From contig NZ_CP019419.1 in assembly GCF_001975665.1 (NCBI RefSeq), forward strand, positions 744,001 through 808,000: DNA of 64,000 bases, read 5' to 3'. Both the position numbers and the translations under genes were made by a program. Below the pieces are notes generated by a model that had not been told where the DNA came from, made no database searches, and saw only the letters and a list, made by a program, of their open reading frames with translations. Shown here one piece after another: positions 37,701 through 45,823 of the stretch. This DNA comes from Polaribacter reichenbachii. Lineage in GTDB: Bacteria; Bacteroidota; Bacteroidia; Flavobacteriales; Flavobacteriaceae. The stretch's first letter is position 1. Each line of letters opens with the position of its first letter.

Positions 37701-38913
37701 CGCGATTGAAAACGGAACGCCAATAGCCAAACTTTTAGAGCAAATACTTCAAAATTTAAATAGTGAAAAAACTGAAGAAAAAGTAAAATCATCATTTGCA
37801 GGAGGAGTTTATGAAGACGGAATGCCTTGGAGTGGTGTTTTAGCCGAAATTGATACTAAAAAACACAATTGGAAATTTGCAGCTCATATTGCGAATAAAG
37901 AGCCCAAAAACGTACCAGCATTAATTAAGGAACATCAAAAGAAAAGTGGCAATACAAAAAATATTGAACTCGCTTGGAATGGTGGCTATATCTTAAACCC
38001 AGAATTAGTAGGTAAACTTGGTTTGCCAGAAACCTATATTGGTTCTCCTTTAGGCTTATTAATTATGAATAATAAAGTATTTTGCCCACCACTTTTTAAT
38101 AAACCTGCTTTTATTATTTACAAAAATGGAGATATCGATATTAGAAAAGTAAATTGTAAAGCTGGTTTTATCATAAAAGGAAAACAAGCAAAATTAACTT
38201 TCGATAAAAAAAATTATAATAAACATAATAGTAAAGAACCTTGTTTTTATGATTTATCTTATACAGAAAATACCATATCTGCTGATGGAAATATAATTGT
38301 GAGAATTGCAGGAAATAAAGTAAAAGAAATTATTGAAACTAAGGATAAAGAGCAAATTTCAATAATTCCAGTAGGTATAACTTTGTCTATACCAAAAAAC
38401 GATTTTAAAGTTGATATGTTTAAAATTGGATCACCTTTAGATATCGAACTACTAGAACCTTTAACTAATCCATATAATTGGAAAGAAATTTCTTACGCCA
38501 TTGAAGCTGGACCAATGCTAATTGATGATGGAAAACAAATTTTAAATATGGAAGAAGAAGGCTGGAAAACTACTAACTCTATTAAAACACAAGCTGCAAG
38601 ATTAGATTTTACAGATATGCGTGGTCCTAAAATTGCAGTCGGAATTACAAAAACCGGAAAATTAATGGTACTAATGGTTAATGGTAGAATTAGAGAATCT
38701 GTTGGTGCTACACATTTAGATATGGTAGATATTCTTTTAAAGTACGGAATGCACAAAGCTATGGGCTTTGATCCTGGAGGAAGTAGCACGCTAGTTGTTA
38801 ATAATGAAATAATGAATATTTCGCCTTATAATAAAAATTACGAAAAAAATATTTATGCCTTACCTCCTGAACCTCGTTTTGTTGCCAATGCAATTTTAGG
38901 TTGGATTGAATAA
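34723..38913 (+). CDS. Glycosyltransferase fused to phosphodiester glycosidase (NAGPA-type) domain
   Basis: A 1396-residue protein without signal peptide. Residues 1 to about 580 are a GT-B glycosyltransferase with NNNHDFYWEGGNREV, FLQPTRVISRKSIEI and the EX7E motif TEGRGLPIIE. The central part (about 580-1050) matches nothing I recognise; part of it (EGFIITNGEYAAMMTDI) looks globular. The last 310 residues have the hallmarks of NAGPA/DUF2233 phosphodiester glycosidase domains: AWNGGYILN (W1085), a late ARLDFTDMRGPKIAVGI block and MGFDPGGSSTLVVNNE (about 1347-1362). NAGPA family enzymes hydrolyse GlcNAc-1-phosphodiesters on sugars or teichoic-type polymers and are usually exported. A fusion to a cytoplasmic-looking transferase suggests synthesis and editing of a phosphodiester-linked glycoside. 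Confidence 0.8.
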   Translation: MNLNKKLKISSVLEELKTEKINTWFDLGLFLDRFKEKNSNSGFTKDSISFDKHLQTGGIAFLTFYFTIDGITVETEKYAQTFQNIYPNLPIHFVAGDIKQEADELIPKNALKKVIPEMEAFDAWPLYDDFFKIKMERGSESYNSLIGKYWKEVLVLVEKLGTYIEENEISLLYLINVCSNPGNVSLALATVLISEYLGIPVINNNHDFYWEGGNREVEIKTKGLKKGPRDFFFHNAHVGEFFSIIEMIYPWESRSWMNVNINKIQQNHLINTNGHNPANVALLGTAVDTKLHQMSKRDIIKAFMQVSTIFANKKKTITVHTVANHTDSKRSLKPILLGYKKMKEFDFVNNNIVFLQPTRVISRKSIEINFKLIKRLFSYDAFAEKFATNPQLKLSLIVSGPIPHGQQNYYQELKEDFQQFLKELSSNHRSKIFLGFLFSEFDKNDFKKKYKKPLDIEQLYDVASLILLPSQTEGRGLPIIEAAACGTPIFCRQYEPRQVYDEVIGRHLDESLRLNVLEFKGSKVPKKLAEKICDHVFYPQNRMVDVTHNRSVINKRYSLEALQKNMEYILNRLHLQLQSISNDVNAQVVSLVGEYQKMVNFENEDLRAILNKKKRHYLPGYGRLSFMIYLKSLIDPSFFRVEEQLIKGKVMSYARMMENDIPDLVNTDLNLIHKYYNAIDDIFKYVDGEFSIRHDHALAYRHRNKKKYAYQSFTYHEVTGLVNMIYSDVFKPKNLPDLTLAPQFFADWELALFQLTNSKFLGIDDRKTLTEKLKQNIPKGYFPGRFIKHELEYFVLQPIRAQLKLKIEEELTKEVLLEKASTLQKIYIFIHEPRITKWFSNANIKEYLESGKEPELGLLFKTGIVEIIETKQWSEGVHFPQMGPKAIKILREIKEAEGFIITNGEYAAMMTDIIEIDHFHIGKVDHNMTAKIMGIPKDSGFIQFVPAAVRTTLAYPTPIQTAKDFDTILKGDLFKKLKNQLGEKELLNMISQDAIENGTPIAKLLEQILQNLNSEKTEEKVKSSFAGGVYEDGMPWSGVLAEIDTKKHNWKFAAHIANKEPKNVPALIKEHQKKSGNTKNIELAWNGGYILNPELVGKLGLPETYIGSPLGLLIMNNKVFCPPLFNKPAFIIYKNGDIDIRKVNCKAGFIIKGKQAKLTFDKKNYNKHNSKEPCFYDLSYTENTISADGNIIVRIAGNKVKEIIETKDKEQISIIPVGITLSIPKNDFKVDMFKIGSPLDIELLEPLTNPYNWKEISYAIEAGPMLIDDGKQILNMEEEGWKTTNSIKTQAARLDFTDMRGPKIAVGITKTGKLMVLMVNGRIRESVGATHLDMVDILLKYGMHKAMGFDPGGSSTLVVNNEIMNISPYNKNYEKNIYALPPEPRFVANAILGWIE

Positions 38914-38930
38914 TAAACTTTATTCATATA

Positions 38931-38958
38931 AAAACGCTTCAATTTCTTGAAGCGTTTT
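38931..38958 (+). terminator. Terminator after GT-NAGPA fusion gene
   Basis: AAAACGCTTCAA, loop TTTC and TTGAAGCGTTTT form a perfect 12-bp stem followed by TTT. The rest of the gap to 39207 has no gene or other clear element. It also faces the end of the pectin operon on the other strand. Confidence 0.88.
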
Positions 38959-39207
38959 TTTGTAAGTGTCTAGCCAACCTCAAATGCATTTTATACATAT
39001 ATTAAGTATAACCAAAAAAATAACCTGACATAATTAAAGATCGTTTGCATCGAAAAAACCAGAAGAGACAAAAAAAATAAGACTTAAAAAATTTAAGTTC
39101 GATTTAGTAAACACCAATACTTTAACCTCTTTTTTTAATTCTGAGTTTTTAATTTCATTGCAAAATATAAATACAAAAAAAACACTTCTTTTAAATCTTT
39201 CATTTCT

Positions 39208-39981
39208 TTATTTTTTGATAAAAGCAGCTAAAGAACTTACTTTTTCTTTCAATGAATTTACCGCTAATTTTGATATTTCTGTTGCTCCTAAAACAGATAA
39301 ATGTGTATTATCTTCTTTTCCTTTTGGATAATAAGGAATTTCATTTGGTAGATAATGTAAGTGTAACTTTTTAGAACCTTCAACTCCATAAGACTCTTCT
39401 AATTTTTCTGTTAAATATTGAAGATCGATAAAAGGAACATCGAATTCTTGAGCTACTAATCTTACTTCTAAAGGATACGCTCCATGTGTGTCTATTAACG
39501 TACCAAATTCATTAAATTTTCTTCTAACTATTGATGAAAACAAAATAGGTATTGCTCCTTTTTCTCTTGCTTCTTCTACAAATCGAATTAAATTATAACG
39601 ATAACCAACATGTGGGTTTGTATAACGTGTTGGAGCTTTAAACTTTTGATCATTATGACCAAATTGAATAAAAACATAATCGCCTTTTTTTAATTGATTA
39701 TAAACAGTATCCCAACGTTTTTCTAAAATAAAACTTCTAGAACTTCTGCCATTTACTGCATAATTTTTTAAAGTAGCATTTTCATTTAAAAATAAAGGAA
39801 ATAATTGACACCAACCGCGTTCTGGATTTTCATTTGGATTGGGTTTATCTGCCATTGTAGAGTCTCCAATTGTGTAAATAGTTATTGCTTTTGGCTCAAT
39901 TTTTTTTTCTTCTTGACTTGTATTTTTACAAGATTGAAATATTATTAAACATAAAATAAAGTACACTTTAAAGTTCTTCAT
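39208..39981 (-). CDS. Rhamnogalacturonan acetylesterase (CE12, SGNH fold), lipoprotein
   Basis: A 257-residue exported esterase removing acetyl groups from pectin backbones. A short signal ends in a lipobox (IIFQSC). SGNH motifs are complete: GDSTMA (Ser41), NGRSSRSF (Gly79), FGHNDQ (Asn110) and DNTHLS (Asp224, His227). The combination fits CE12 (RhaC/YesT-like) rather than generic GDSL lipases. It is the last gene of the pectin locus and its start overlaps the PL10-CE8 gene by 14 bp. Function in pectin deacetylation follows from both family and neighbours. Confidence 0.9.
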   Translation of the reverse strand: MKNFKVYFILCLIIFQSCKNTSQEEKKIEPKAITIYTIGDSTMADKPNPNENPERGWCQLFPLFLNENATLKNYAVNGRSSRSFILEKRWDTVYNQLKKGDYVFIQFGHNDQKFKAPTRYTNPHVGYRYNLIRFVEEAREKGAIPILFSSIVRRKFNEFGTLIDTHGAYPLEVRLVAQEFDVPFIDLQYLTEKLEESYGVEGSKKLHLHYLPNEIPYYPKGKEDNTHLSVLGATEISKLAVNSLKEKVSSLAAFIKK

Positions 39982-41977
39982 ACCATTCTTTTTTTGAGGT
40001 TTTATACTTACCTAATATATTTTTAAGTGTATATTTTTTGGCTTGACGTTTGTTTAATTGAAGGGACCACTGCACTCTTTCTTCAGGTCGAAAACCTTCA
40101 CCTTTATTATTATACTCTGCATAAAATGTAGTTTTTTTAGCTTCGGATTTTTTCCAATTGTGCCAACCTTCTGGTAAAATATGACTTCCCAAATCGCAAT
40201 TAATAAAAACCGTTTGAGCATAAATTCTCCATGGTCTTCCTAAGTATACTTTACTAACTTCCTTTTCTGCTGTAAGCTTACAATTTTTAAATACATAACC
40301 AAATAACGAGTCTTTGGGTGTTGAAGCTGCCGTAATATAAGAATCTTTTTTACTGTGGATTTGGCAGTTTTCAAAATACGCAGTTGCACTTCCAAAGATA
40401 AAATCTGTAGTACCTTCAATATAAGAATCTTTGTAATATTGCTTCCCTTTTCCTGAAGCATACAATGTGTCTTGATTACCTAAAAGCTTACAATTAACAA
40501 CTGCTACTTCATCTGAAAATATAGACAAAGCTACTGCTTGACCAACTTCTCCTGAAGAGTTTTTAATAGTTAAGTTTTTAAGAATTACATTATTTGCTTC
40601 AACCAATAATGTGTAGGTATAAAATGTACTATTTCTACCTAAACCTAACTTGCTAAAATAATCATCATACGTAATTATAGTATTTTCTTTACTCTCACCT
40701 ACTAAAGAAATATTAGAATTCCACTCGTGAATTTTTACTTTCTCATAATAGACTCCGTTTTTTATAAAAATTGTAATCTTATCATAAGGAAAAGACTTTG
40801 CTCCATTAATTGCTTCTTGAATACTACTATAATCACCACTTCCATCTTTTGCAACAACAATCTTAAATGGATTTTTTGGCTTTTTCACAACTTTAGAATC
40901 ATTATCCTTTTTCCATTTTGGATATGCATCTAAAACCAATTGGGGATCATTTTTGTACCAAGCATAACCATTTCTACGCTCTTCACCAATTTCTGCTAAA
41001 GTTGCTTTTTTAATTCCATCTCTATCACAAAAAAAGGGTTTGTTGTCTTCTAAATTCATAAAACGCGCCCAAATTGCAGGAGCAGTTTCATCAGGAATCA
41101 TTCTTTTATTAATTGTTTTGCCAACGCTATTATAAACTCTATCTTTTCTTAATCCAGTAATTTTTACTTTATCAAACCAAGTAACAGCGCTATTTATTGC
41201 GTTTATAATTTCTTTTGATGGGTTTTCTATAGACATTAATAGCAAAACAATATGGGCAGATTCTGCACCACTTAAAGAAGGTAATTCATAGGCTCTAGCT
41301 TTGGCGGGTTCTAAAGTATTTTCATTATGTTGGGCGCACCAAGAAGTTAAAACTCCGTTTTGTTTGTATTGTGTTTTTAAAATACAATCTATCCCTTTTT
41401 TAAAGGCAATTTCTATTTTTTTTAAAACATCATCAGAAGGTGTAATTGAATAATAATTGGTATTGTCTTTCAGTTCTTTTAAGAGATTTAAAATGTTTAC
41501 CATAGAATCATCATTATATGTAATATGTGTATAATACCCTTTTCTTAACGGATAAAATTGTGGCCATCCTCCATTTTCATACTGTGCTTCTAATAAATAA
41601 TTAACTCCTTTTAAAAATGCATTTTTAAATCTTTCATCTGGTTGTTGTCTATAAACTTTAGACAAAAAAAGCATTTCTTGATACGTTGCACCATTATCTG
41701 TAGTTACATTCTTCGTACTAGATTTTATTGCTTTTAATTTTTGTTTTTTAGATTCAGATAATGGCTGATGCATCTGTACATTTTTTGGCCAACCACCAAT
41801 TTTACGTTGGTACAATAAAACGTTTTCTGCAATTTGTTTTGCTTCAGAACTAGCAAACCAGACTCCCTCTTTTTTATTAGTAATATCTCTCCAAGACTTG
41901 TTATGAACTTGAGCATTCATATGTATGCTAAATAGAATAATAGCGCTTAAAAAAAATAGTATTTTTTGTGTTTTCAT
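39968..41977 (-). CDS. Pectate lyase (PL10) fused to pectin methylesterase (CE8)
   Basis: A 669-residue exported two-domain enzyme with a signal peptide (ends about MNA-Q). Residues 40-350 form an alpha-barrel polysaccharide lyase of family 10 (QRKIGGWPKN, VTTDNGATYQEM, YENGGWPQFYPL, YNDDSMVNIL, RAYELPSLSGAES). Residues 371-640 form a right-handed beta-helix pectin methylesterase: GQAVALS (Q480), GNQDTLYA (Q502, D503), GTTDFIFG (D525) and LGRPW (R581, W583). The methylesterase would expose carboxylates that the lyase needs, so the fusion is logical for cutting methylated homogalacturonan. It overlaps CE12 by 14 bp and the LamG gene by 4 bp (ATGA). Confidence 0.93.
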   Translation of the reverse strand: MKTQKILFFLSAIILFSIHMNAQVHNKSWRDITNKKEGVWFASSEAKQIAENVLLYQRKIGGWPKNVQMHQPLSESKKQKLKAIKSSTKNVTTDNGATYQEMLFLSKVYRQQPDERFKNAFLKGVNYLLEAQYENGGWPQFYPLRKGYYTHITYNDDSMVNILNLLKELKDNTNYYSITPSDDVLKKIEIAFKKGIDCILKTQYKQNGVLTSWCAQHNENTLEPAKARAYELPSLSGAESAHIVLLLMSIENPSKEIINAINSAVTWFDKVKITGLRKDRVYNSVGKTINKRMIPDETAPAIWARFMNLEDNKPFFCDRDGIKKATLAEIGEERRNGYAWYKNDPQLVLDAYPKWKKDNDSKVVKKPKNPFKIVVAKDGSGDYSSIQEAINGAKSFPYDKITIFIKNGVYYEKVKIHEWNSNISLVGESKENTIITYDDYFSKLGLGRNSTFYTYTLLVEANNVILKNLTIKNSSGEVGQAVALSIFSDEVAVVNCKLLGNQDTLYASGKGKQYYKDSYIEGTTDFIFGSATAYFENCQIHSKKDSYITAASTPKDSLFGYVFKNCKLTAEKEVSKVYLGRPWRIYAQTVFINCDLGSHILPEGWHNWKKSEAKKTTFYAEYNNKGEGFRPEERVQWSLQLNKRQAKKYTLKNILGKYKTSKKEWYEEL

Positions 41978-42663
41978 TTTATGAGTTTTTCTAAAGAAAT
42001 AAAATTATTTGGTTGAAGAGCTTTTGGGCTAATTCTCACTTTAAATATACTTCCTTTAAACCAAGATCTTTTGTTTAAACGAACGCCTAAAGAACTTTTT
42101 CCAGTGTTAATTGGCTTAAAAGAAAAAACATCTTCCAATTCTTTTTTTCCATTAACATAAGTAGTAATACTATTTGGTGTTATAACTAAAGCCACATGAT
42201 ACCATTGTCCTAAAGGATGAATTAACTTTTCATCTATGAGTGCTCTTTTATTATTTCCTGAAGCAACAAAACCATCAAAATACCAGTTATTTTCAACAGC
42301 TCTAATTTCTAGTAACATTCTGTCTTTAGAAACTTCACCTAAATGAAGTATTCTTTGCTCAAAAGGAGCTTCAATATCAGAAGGATTAAAAACCATTTCT
42401 ATTGTAAATGATGTTGCTCCTTTAAGTGGCATTTGATCTAAAAATAGGGCATCATCAACTCCGTTAAAATTAACTGCTTTTCCATATGGGTAATCCACCA
42501 ATTTAGGATTACCATTAATTACTACATTTTCTGATTTTTCTTCTAATAGATCAGCAACTATCCACTCTGTAAATTGATTCGATATTCCTTTCTTTTCTGA
42601 GCTATGTTTACAACCAAAAATTAGAAATAGAATAAAAAATAGTATAGAAAAATTAAATTTCAT
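41974..42663 (-). CDS. LamG-type concanavalin-like lipoprotein of the pectin locus
   Basis: A 229-residue lipoprotein (signal MKFNFSILFFILFLIFGC). The body fits a LamG/laminin-G-like jelly roll: AVNFNGVDDALFLD, TSFTIEMVFNPSD, WYHVALVITPNSITTYVNG and the final FKGSIFKVRISPKAL. Such domains usually bind glycans; no catalytic motif is visible. Its stop overlaps the PL10-CE8 start by 4 bp, so expression is coupled. Likely a surface pectin-binding accessory protein, by inference. A small TTAGGTT/AACCTAA palindrome lies in the 30-bp gap before DUF1593. Confidence 0.82.
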   Translation of the reverse strand: MKFNFSILFFILFLIFGCKHSSEKKGISNQFTEWIVADLLEEKSENVVINGNPKLVDYPYGKAVNFNGVDDALFLDQMPLKGATSFTIEMVFNPSDIEAPFEQRILHLGEVSKDRMLLEIRAVENNWYFDGFVASGNNKRALIDEKLIHPLGQWYHVALVITPNSITTYVNGKKELEDVFSFKPINTGKSSLGVRLNKRSWFKGSIFKVRISPKALQPNNFISLEKLIK

Positions 42664-42693
42664 TAATAACTTATTTGTTAGGTTTTAACCTAA

Positions 42694-44106
42694 TTATTCA
42701 ACTTGAATAATTACACGTTGATATCTTGTTAATTGTGGTATTCCATTGTCTTTTACTTCACAAATAATATGAATTGTTTCTCCTTTGTTAACCCTATTAG
42801 GAATCTTAAAAACAGCTTTCTGATTGTTCCAATTCTTAATTTTAATACTTTCTTTATAGGATGATGCTTCTTTATATTGCCACCAATTATATGTCAATTC
42901 ATCTCCATCAGGATCGTTAGTTCCTAATGCACTTAATCTTACTTTCCTTCCTTGTTTAATTTTTAAATTATTAGGATGATTTAATCTCACAATTGGAGCA
43001 TGATTTGCTTCTTCAAATGATTTTACACACCAATCTGCTCTAGAAGCAAAATCGTTTTGTAAGGCTTCAGACCAACGCCACATTGGTTTAAAATATTCAT
43101 TTCGTTGTTCTTTTGTACTCTTAGATTTTTTTTTCAAACTATTTCTTCCCCAACCAGAACTTCCATACCATCTTCCTTCTGGATATTTATATTCCGGAAC
43201 TGGCACATAATCTAACCATGTATTTTCACGAACTTTAACGTAACGTCCACCCCAACCTCCAAAATTAGGCGATTCTAAGTTTCTTAATCCGGTATTTATA
43301 GTATGTAAAAAAGCAGGTGAATCTCCTTCTGATCTAAAATCACCATTTTCATGAGATTTATAAGAAGCACATAATGGTCCGTGATTTTCTAGTATGTTTT
43401 TTTTCATCCAAGCGCCTTCAAAATAAGGTTGCATTTCTTTTGGTTGTACTTTTTTCCAACGATACGCAATGGCTTCAAACTGATCTGAAATTATAGTAAG
43501 AATATTATATTTCCCCCAATGCTTTCTTATATAATTTTGATAAGTTTTGTCTTGTTCCCAGATAAAAAAGAATCTAATTTTTTTAGCTACATAATCCATT
43601 TCCTTCGAAAAATCTTCTTCAATTGTTTTTAAAGCGCGAGCAATGGTATTTGTTCCTCCCCAAGCTTGAATCCAAATTGGGCGATGATCACTTTTATCTA
43701 AAAGAACTTTTACGATATGCTCTGAACCTGCTGTTATGGCATCCATTTCACCTTCCGTTTCAACATTTCCTAAAAAAGTATGAGCTTTTAAATATGCAAC
43801 TGTAGGATAATTTTTATCATGTTTTATAAGGTTTGAATATACTTTTGCATATGCATTTAAACTGGGATCAATCCAATCATCTCCAGCCCATTTATGACCA
43901 CGCCAATGATATTGAGAACTAGATGTAATAATACCTTCTATATCCCATTCATTTGCATATAGTAAAAACCTTACCATTGAGCATTCGTCATCTATTTCTC
44001 CATCACTTGTTACAATAACACGAGTGTTATTAATAGCTAAAGCTTCTTGTGCTTTTAAAACAATAGGAACTATTAGTAATGTGATAAAAAAAATAAACCG
44101 TTTCAT
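42694..44106 (-). CDS. DUF1593 nucleoside-hydrolase-like secreted protein
   Basis: A 470-residue exported protein (signal MKRFIFFITLLIVPIVLKA). Residues about 28-330 form the DUF1593 domain, related to inosine-uridine nucleoside hydrolases: VTSDGEIDDECSMVR provides an Asp cluster like their DxDxxxDD calcium motif. The C-terminal 90 residues (PDGDELTYNWWQY, VKDNGIPQLTRYQRV) look like a PKD/cadherin-like beta domain common in DUF1593 proteins. These often occur in plant polysaccharide loci, sometimes annotated cellulose-binding. Here it lies between GH28 and LamG genes, so hydrolysis of a sugar linkage in pectin is possible but unproven. Confidence 0.87.
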   Translation of the reverse strand: MKRFIFFITLLIVPIVLKAQEALAINNTRVIVTSDGEIDDECSMVRFLLYANEWDIEGIITSSSQYHWRGHKWAGDDWIDPSLNAYAKVYSNLIKHDKNYPTVAYLKAHTFLGNVETEGEMDAITAGSEHIVKVLLDKSDHRPIWIQAWGGTNTIARALKTIEEDFSKEMDYVAKKIRFFFIWEQDKTYQNYIRKHWGKYNILTIISDQFEAIAYRWKKVQPKEMQPYFEGAWMKKNILENHGPLCASYKSHENGDFRSEGDSPAFLHTINTGLRNLESPNFGGWGGRYVKVRENTWLDYVPVPEYKYPEGRWYGSSGWGRNSLKKKSKSTKEQRNEYFKPMWRWSEALQNDFASRADWCVKSFEEANHAPIVRLNHPNNLKIKQGRKVRLSALGTNDPDGDELTYNWWQYKEASSYKESIKIKNWNNQKAVFKIPNRVNKGETIHIICEVKDNGIPQLTRYQRVIIQVE

Positions 44107-44119
44107 ACTTTTATTTTTA

Positions 44120-45820
44120 CTATTCCTTTTGGAATGTAACTACATTTTTACCAACAGTTTCTCCAATAAAAGTACTTTTAGTAAAGTCTGTTTTCTTAGA
44201 AGATTTTAATTTAATATTTTCAGAACCCTTACCATTAATAAAAACTGCATTTTTAGCTACTGAATTAAATTCAATATTACTTACATCTAAATTTTTAGAG
44301 TTAAAAATATTAAAGACAGTCTCTTCTTTTACTGTTATATTAACATTATTAATAGTTATACCATCTGCATCAATAATAGAAAAACCTTTATCAGCTTTAA
44401 CAAGTAGATTGCTAATTTTAACGTTTTCTAAGTTCATTTCTGGTAAACCTTGTAAAAAAACTGCTTGATGTGCTCCATCTATAACAATATCTTTTATAAC
44501 AATGTTTTTAAACTGAGGAGTTGTTTCAGATACAGGCACAACTTTGGCAACAGTTTTGTTATTTTTTGCTTTTTCTAACATTTCAGAAACCGACAAACCA
44601 CCATAATATAAATTAAAAGAAATAGCATTTGTAGGAATATTCGTCATTCTTACATCTGAAATAAAAATGTTCTCTACAACACCTCCACGTCCTCTTTTAC
44701 TTTTAAAACGAAGACCAACATCTGTTCCTATAAATGTACAATTAGAAACATGCATGTTTTTAACTCCGCTAGACATTTCGCTACCAACTGTTACACCACC
44801 ATGTCCATGATAAACAATATTATTTCTTATGATAAGATTCTCACAAGGAAAATTACGATCTCTACCATCTTTATCTTTCCCAGATTTAATACAAATTGCA
44901 TCATCACCAACATCAAAACTAGAATTTTCTACAATTACATTTTTACAAGACTCTATATCAATTCCGTCTCCATTTTGTGAATAATGAGGATTACGAACTG
45001 TAATATTTTTTACAGTTAAATCTTCTACCATTAAAGGGTGAATACACCAAGCAGGAGAGTTTTGAAAAACAGAACCGCTAAACATAACTCTTTTACTGTT
45101 TTGGATACTTACCATTACTGGTCTTAAAAAATCTTTAATTTGTTGAAACTCTTCTTTTGTTTTTAAATCTTTTCGAACATTTAATTCTGCATTTTTTGAC
45201 GCATTTTTAAATTGTTCTGATGGATACCAAGAAGTATTACTCTCATTTACAAAACCACCAGAAGTTACAAGTTTTTTCCAATGCGACTCTGTTATTTTTG
45301 ATCTTTTTACTTGACGCCAAGCATCGCCAGAACCATCCCAAACACCCGGACCAGTAAACGCAACATCTTCTAAGTTTTTACCATAAATTGGAGACAAACA
45401 ACGCCATGTATTTAACCCTTCGAAATTTGTTTCTATAATTGGATATAAATCTTTATTTGTAGAAAACTTAATTAAGGCACCAGCTTCTGCATGTAATTCT
45501 AACTTACTTTTTAAAATAATGGGGCCTGTTAACCAAATACCAGCAGGAATTATAACTTTCCCACCTCCTTTTTCTAAAACAACTTCTATCGCTTTTTCAA
45601 AGGCTTTTGTATTTAGAACTTGTCCTCCATCAACAGCACCAAAATCTTTAATATTTACTGTATTATTAGGAATTTGAGGTTCTTGAATAGTTTTCATTTC
45701 AAACTCAATGTTGTTATAATTTTCATAAGTTTGAGTAACTTCTTTTTCTTTAGATTGTGAGCAACCTAATATGAAAATTAAGCAAATTACAACTAGTTTT
45801 ATAATAGATTTTGTCTTCAT
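44120..45820 (-). CDS. GH28 polygalacturonase-family lipoprotein (first of two)
   Basis: A 566-residue right-handed beta-helix glycosidase. The lipoprotein signal ends FILGC (C20). Catalytic motifs are present: NGDGID (D285; the classical NTD is NGD here), VGDDAICIKSG (D306, D307), GHGG (H340) and RFKSKRGRGG (R371, K373). GH28 enzymes invert and hydrolyse alpha-1,4-galacturonosyl bonds, or rhamnogalacturonan bonds. An insert at about 175-235 separates the N-terminal cap from the helix. It lies 3 bp downstream of the DUF5605 gene and 13 bp upstream of the DUF1593 gene. Exo or endo action, or rhamnogalacturonan specificity, cannot be told by eye. Confidence 0.93.
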   Translation of the reverse strand: MKTKSIIKLVVICLIFILGCSQSKEKEVTQTYENYNNIEFEMKTIQEPQIPNNTVNIKDFGAVDGGQVLNTKAFEKAIEVVLEKGGGKVIIPAGIWLTGPIILKSKLELHAEAGALIKFSTNKDLYPIIETNFEGLNTWRCLSPIYGKNLEDVAFTGPGVWDGSGDAWRQVKRSKITESHWKKLVTSGGFVNESNTSWYPSEQFKNASKNAELNVRKDLKTKEEFQQIKDFLRPVMVSIQNSKRVMFSGSVFQNSPAWCIHPLMVEDLTVKNITVRNPHYSQNGDGIDIESCKNVIVENSSFDVGDDAICIKSGKDKDGRDRNFPCENLIIRNNIVYHGHGGVTVGSEMSSGVKNMHVSNCTFIGTDVGLRFKSKRGRGGVVENIFISDVRMTNIPTNAISFNLYYGGLSVSEMLEKAKNNKTVAKVVPVSETTPQFKNIVIKDIVIDGAHQAVFLQGLPEMNLENVKISNLLVKADKGFSIIDADGITINNVNITVKEETVFNIFNSKNLDVSNIEFNSVAKNAVFINGKGSENIKLKSSKKTDFTKSTFIGETVGKNVVTFQKE

Positions 45821-45823
45821 CTT

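Noticed and set aside
42678..42693. TTAGGTTTTAACCTAA palindrome as terminator
   Set aside because: Only a 2-nt loop, no T-run, and it sits within the tightly spaced operon.
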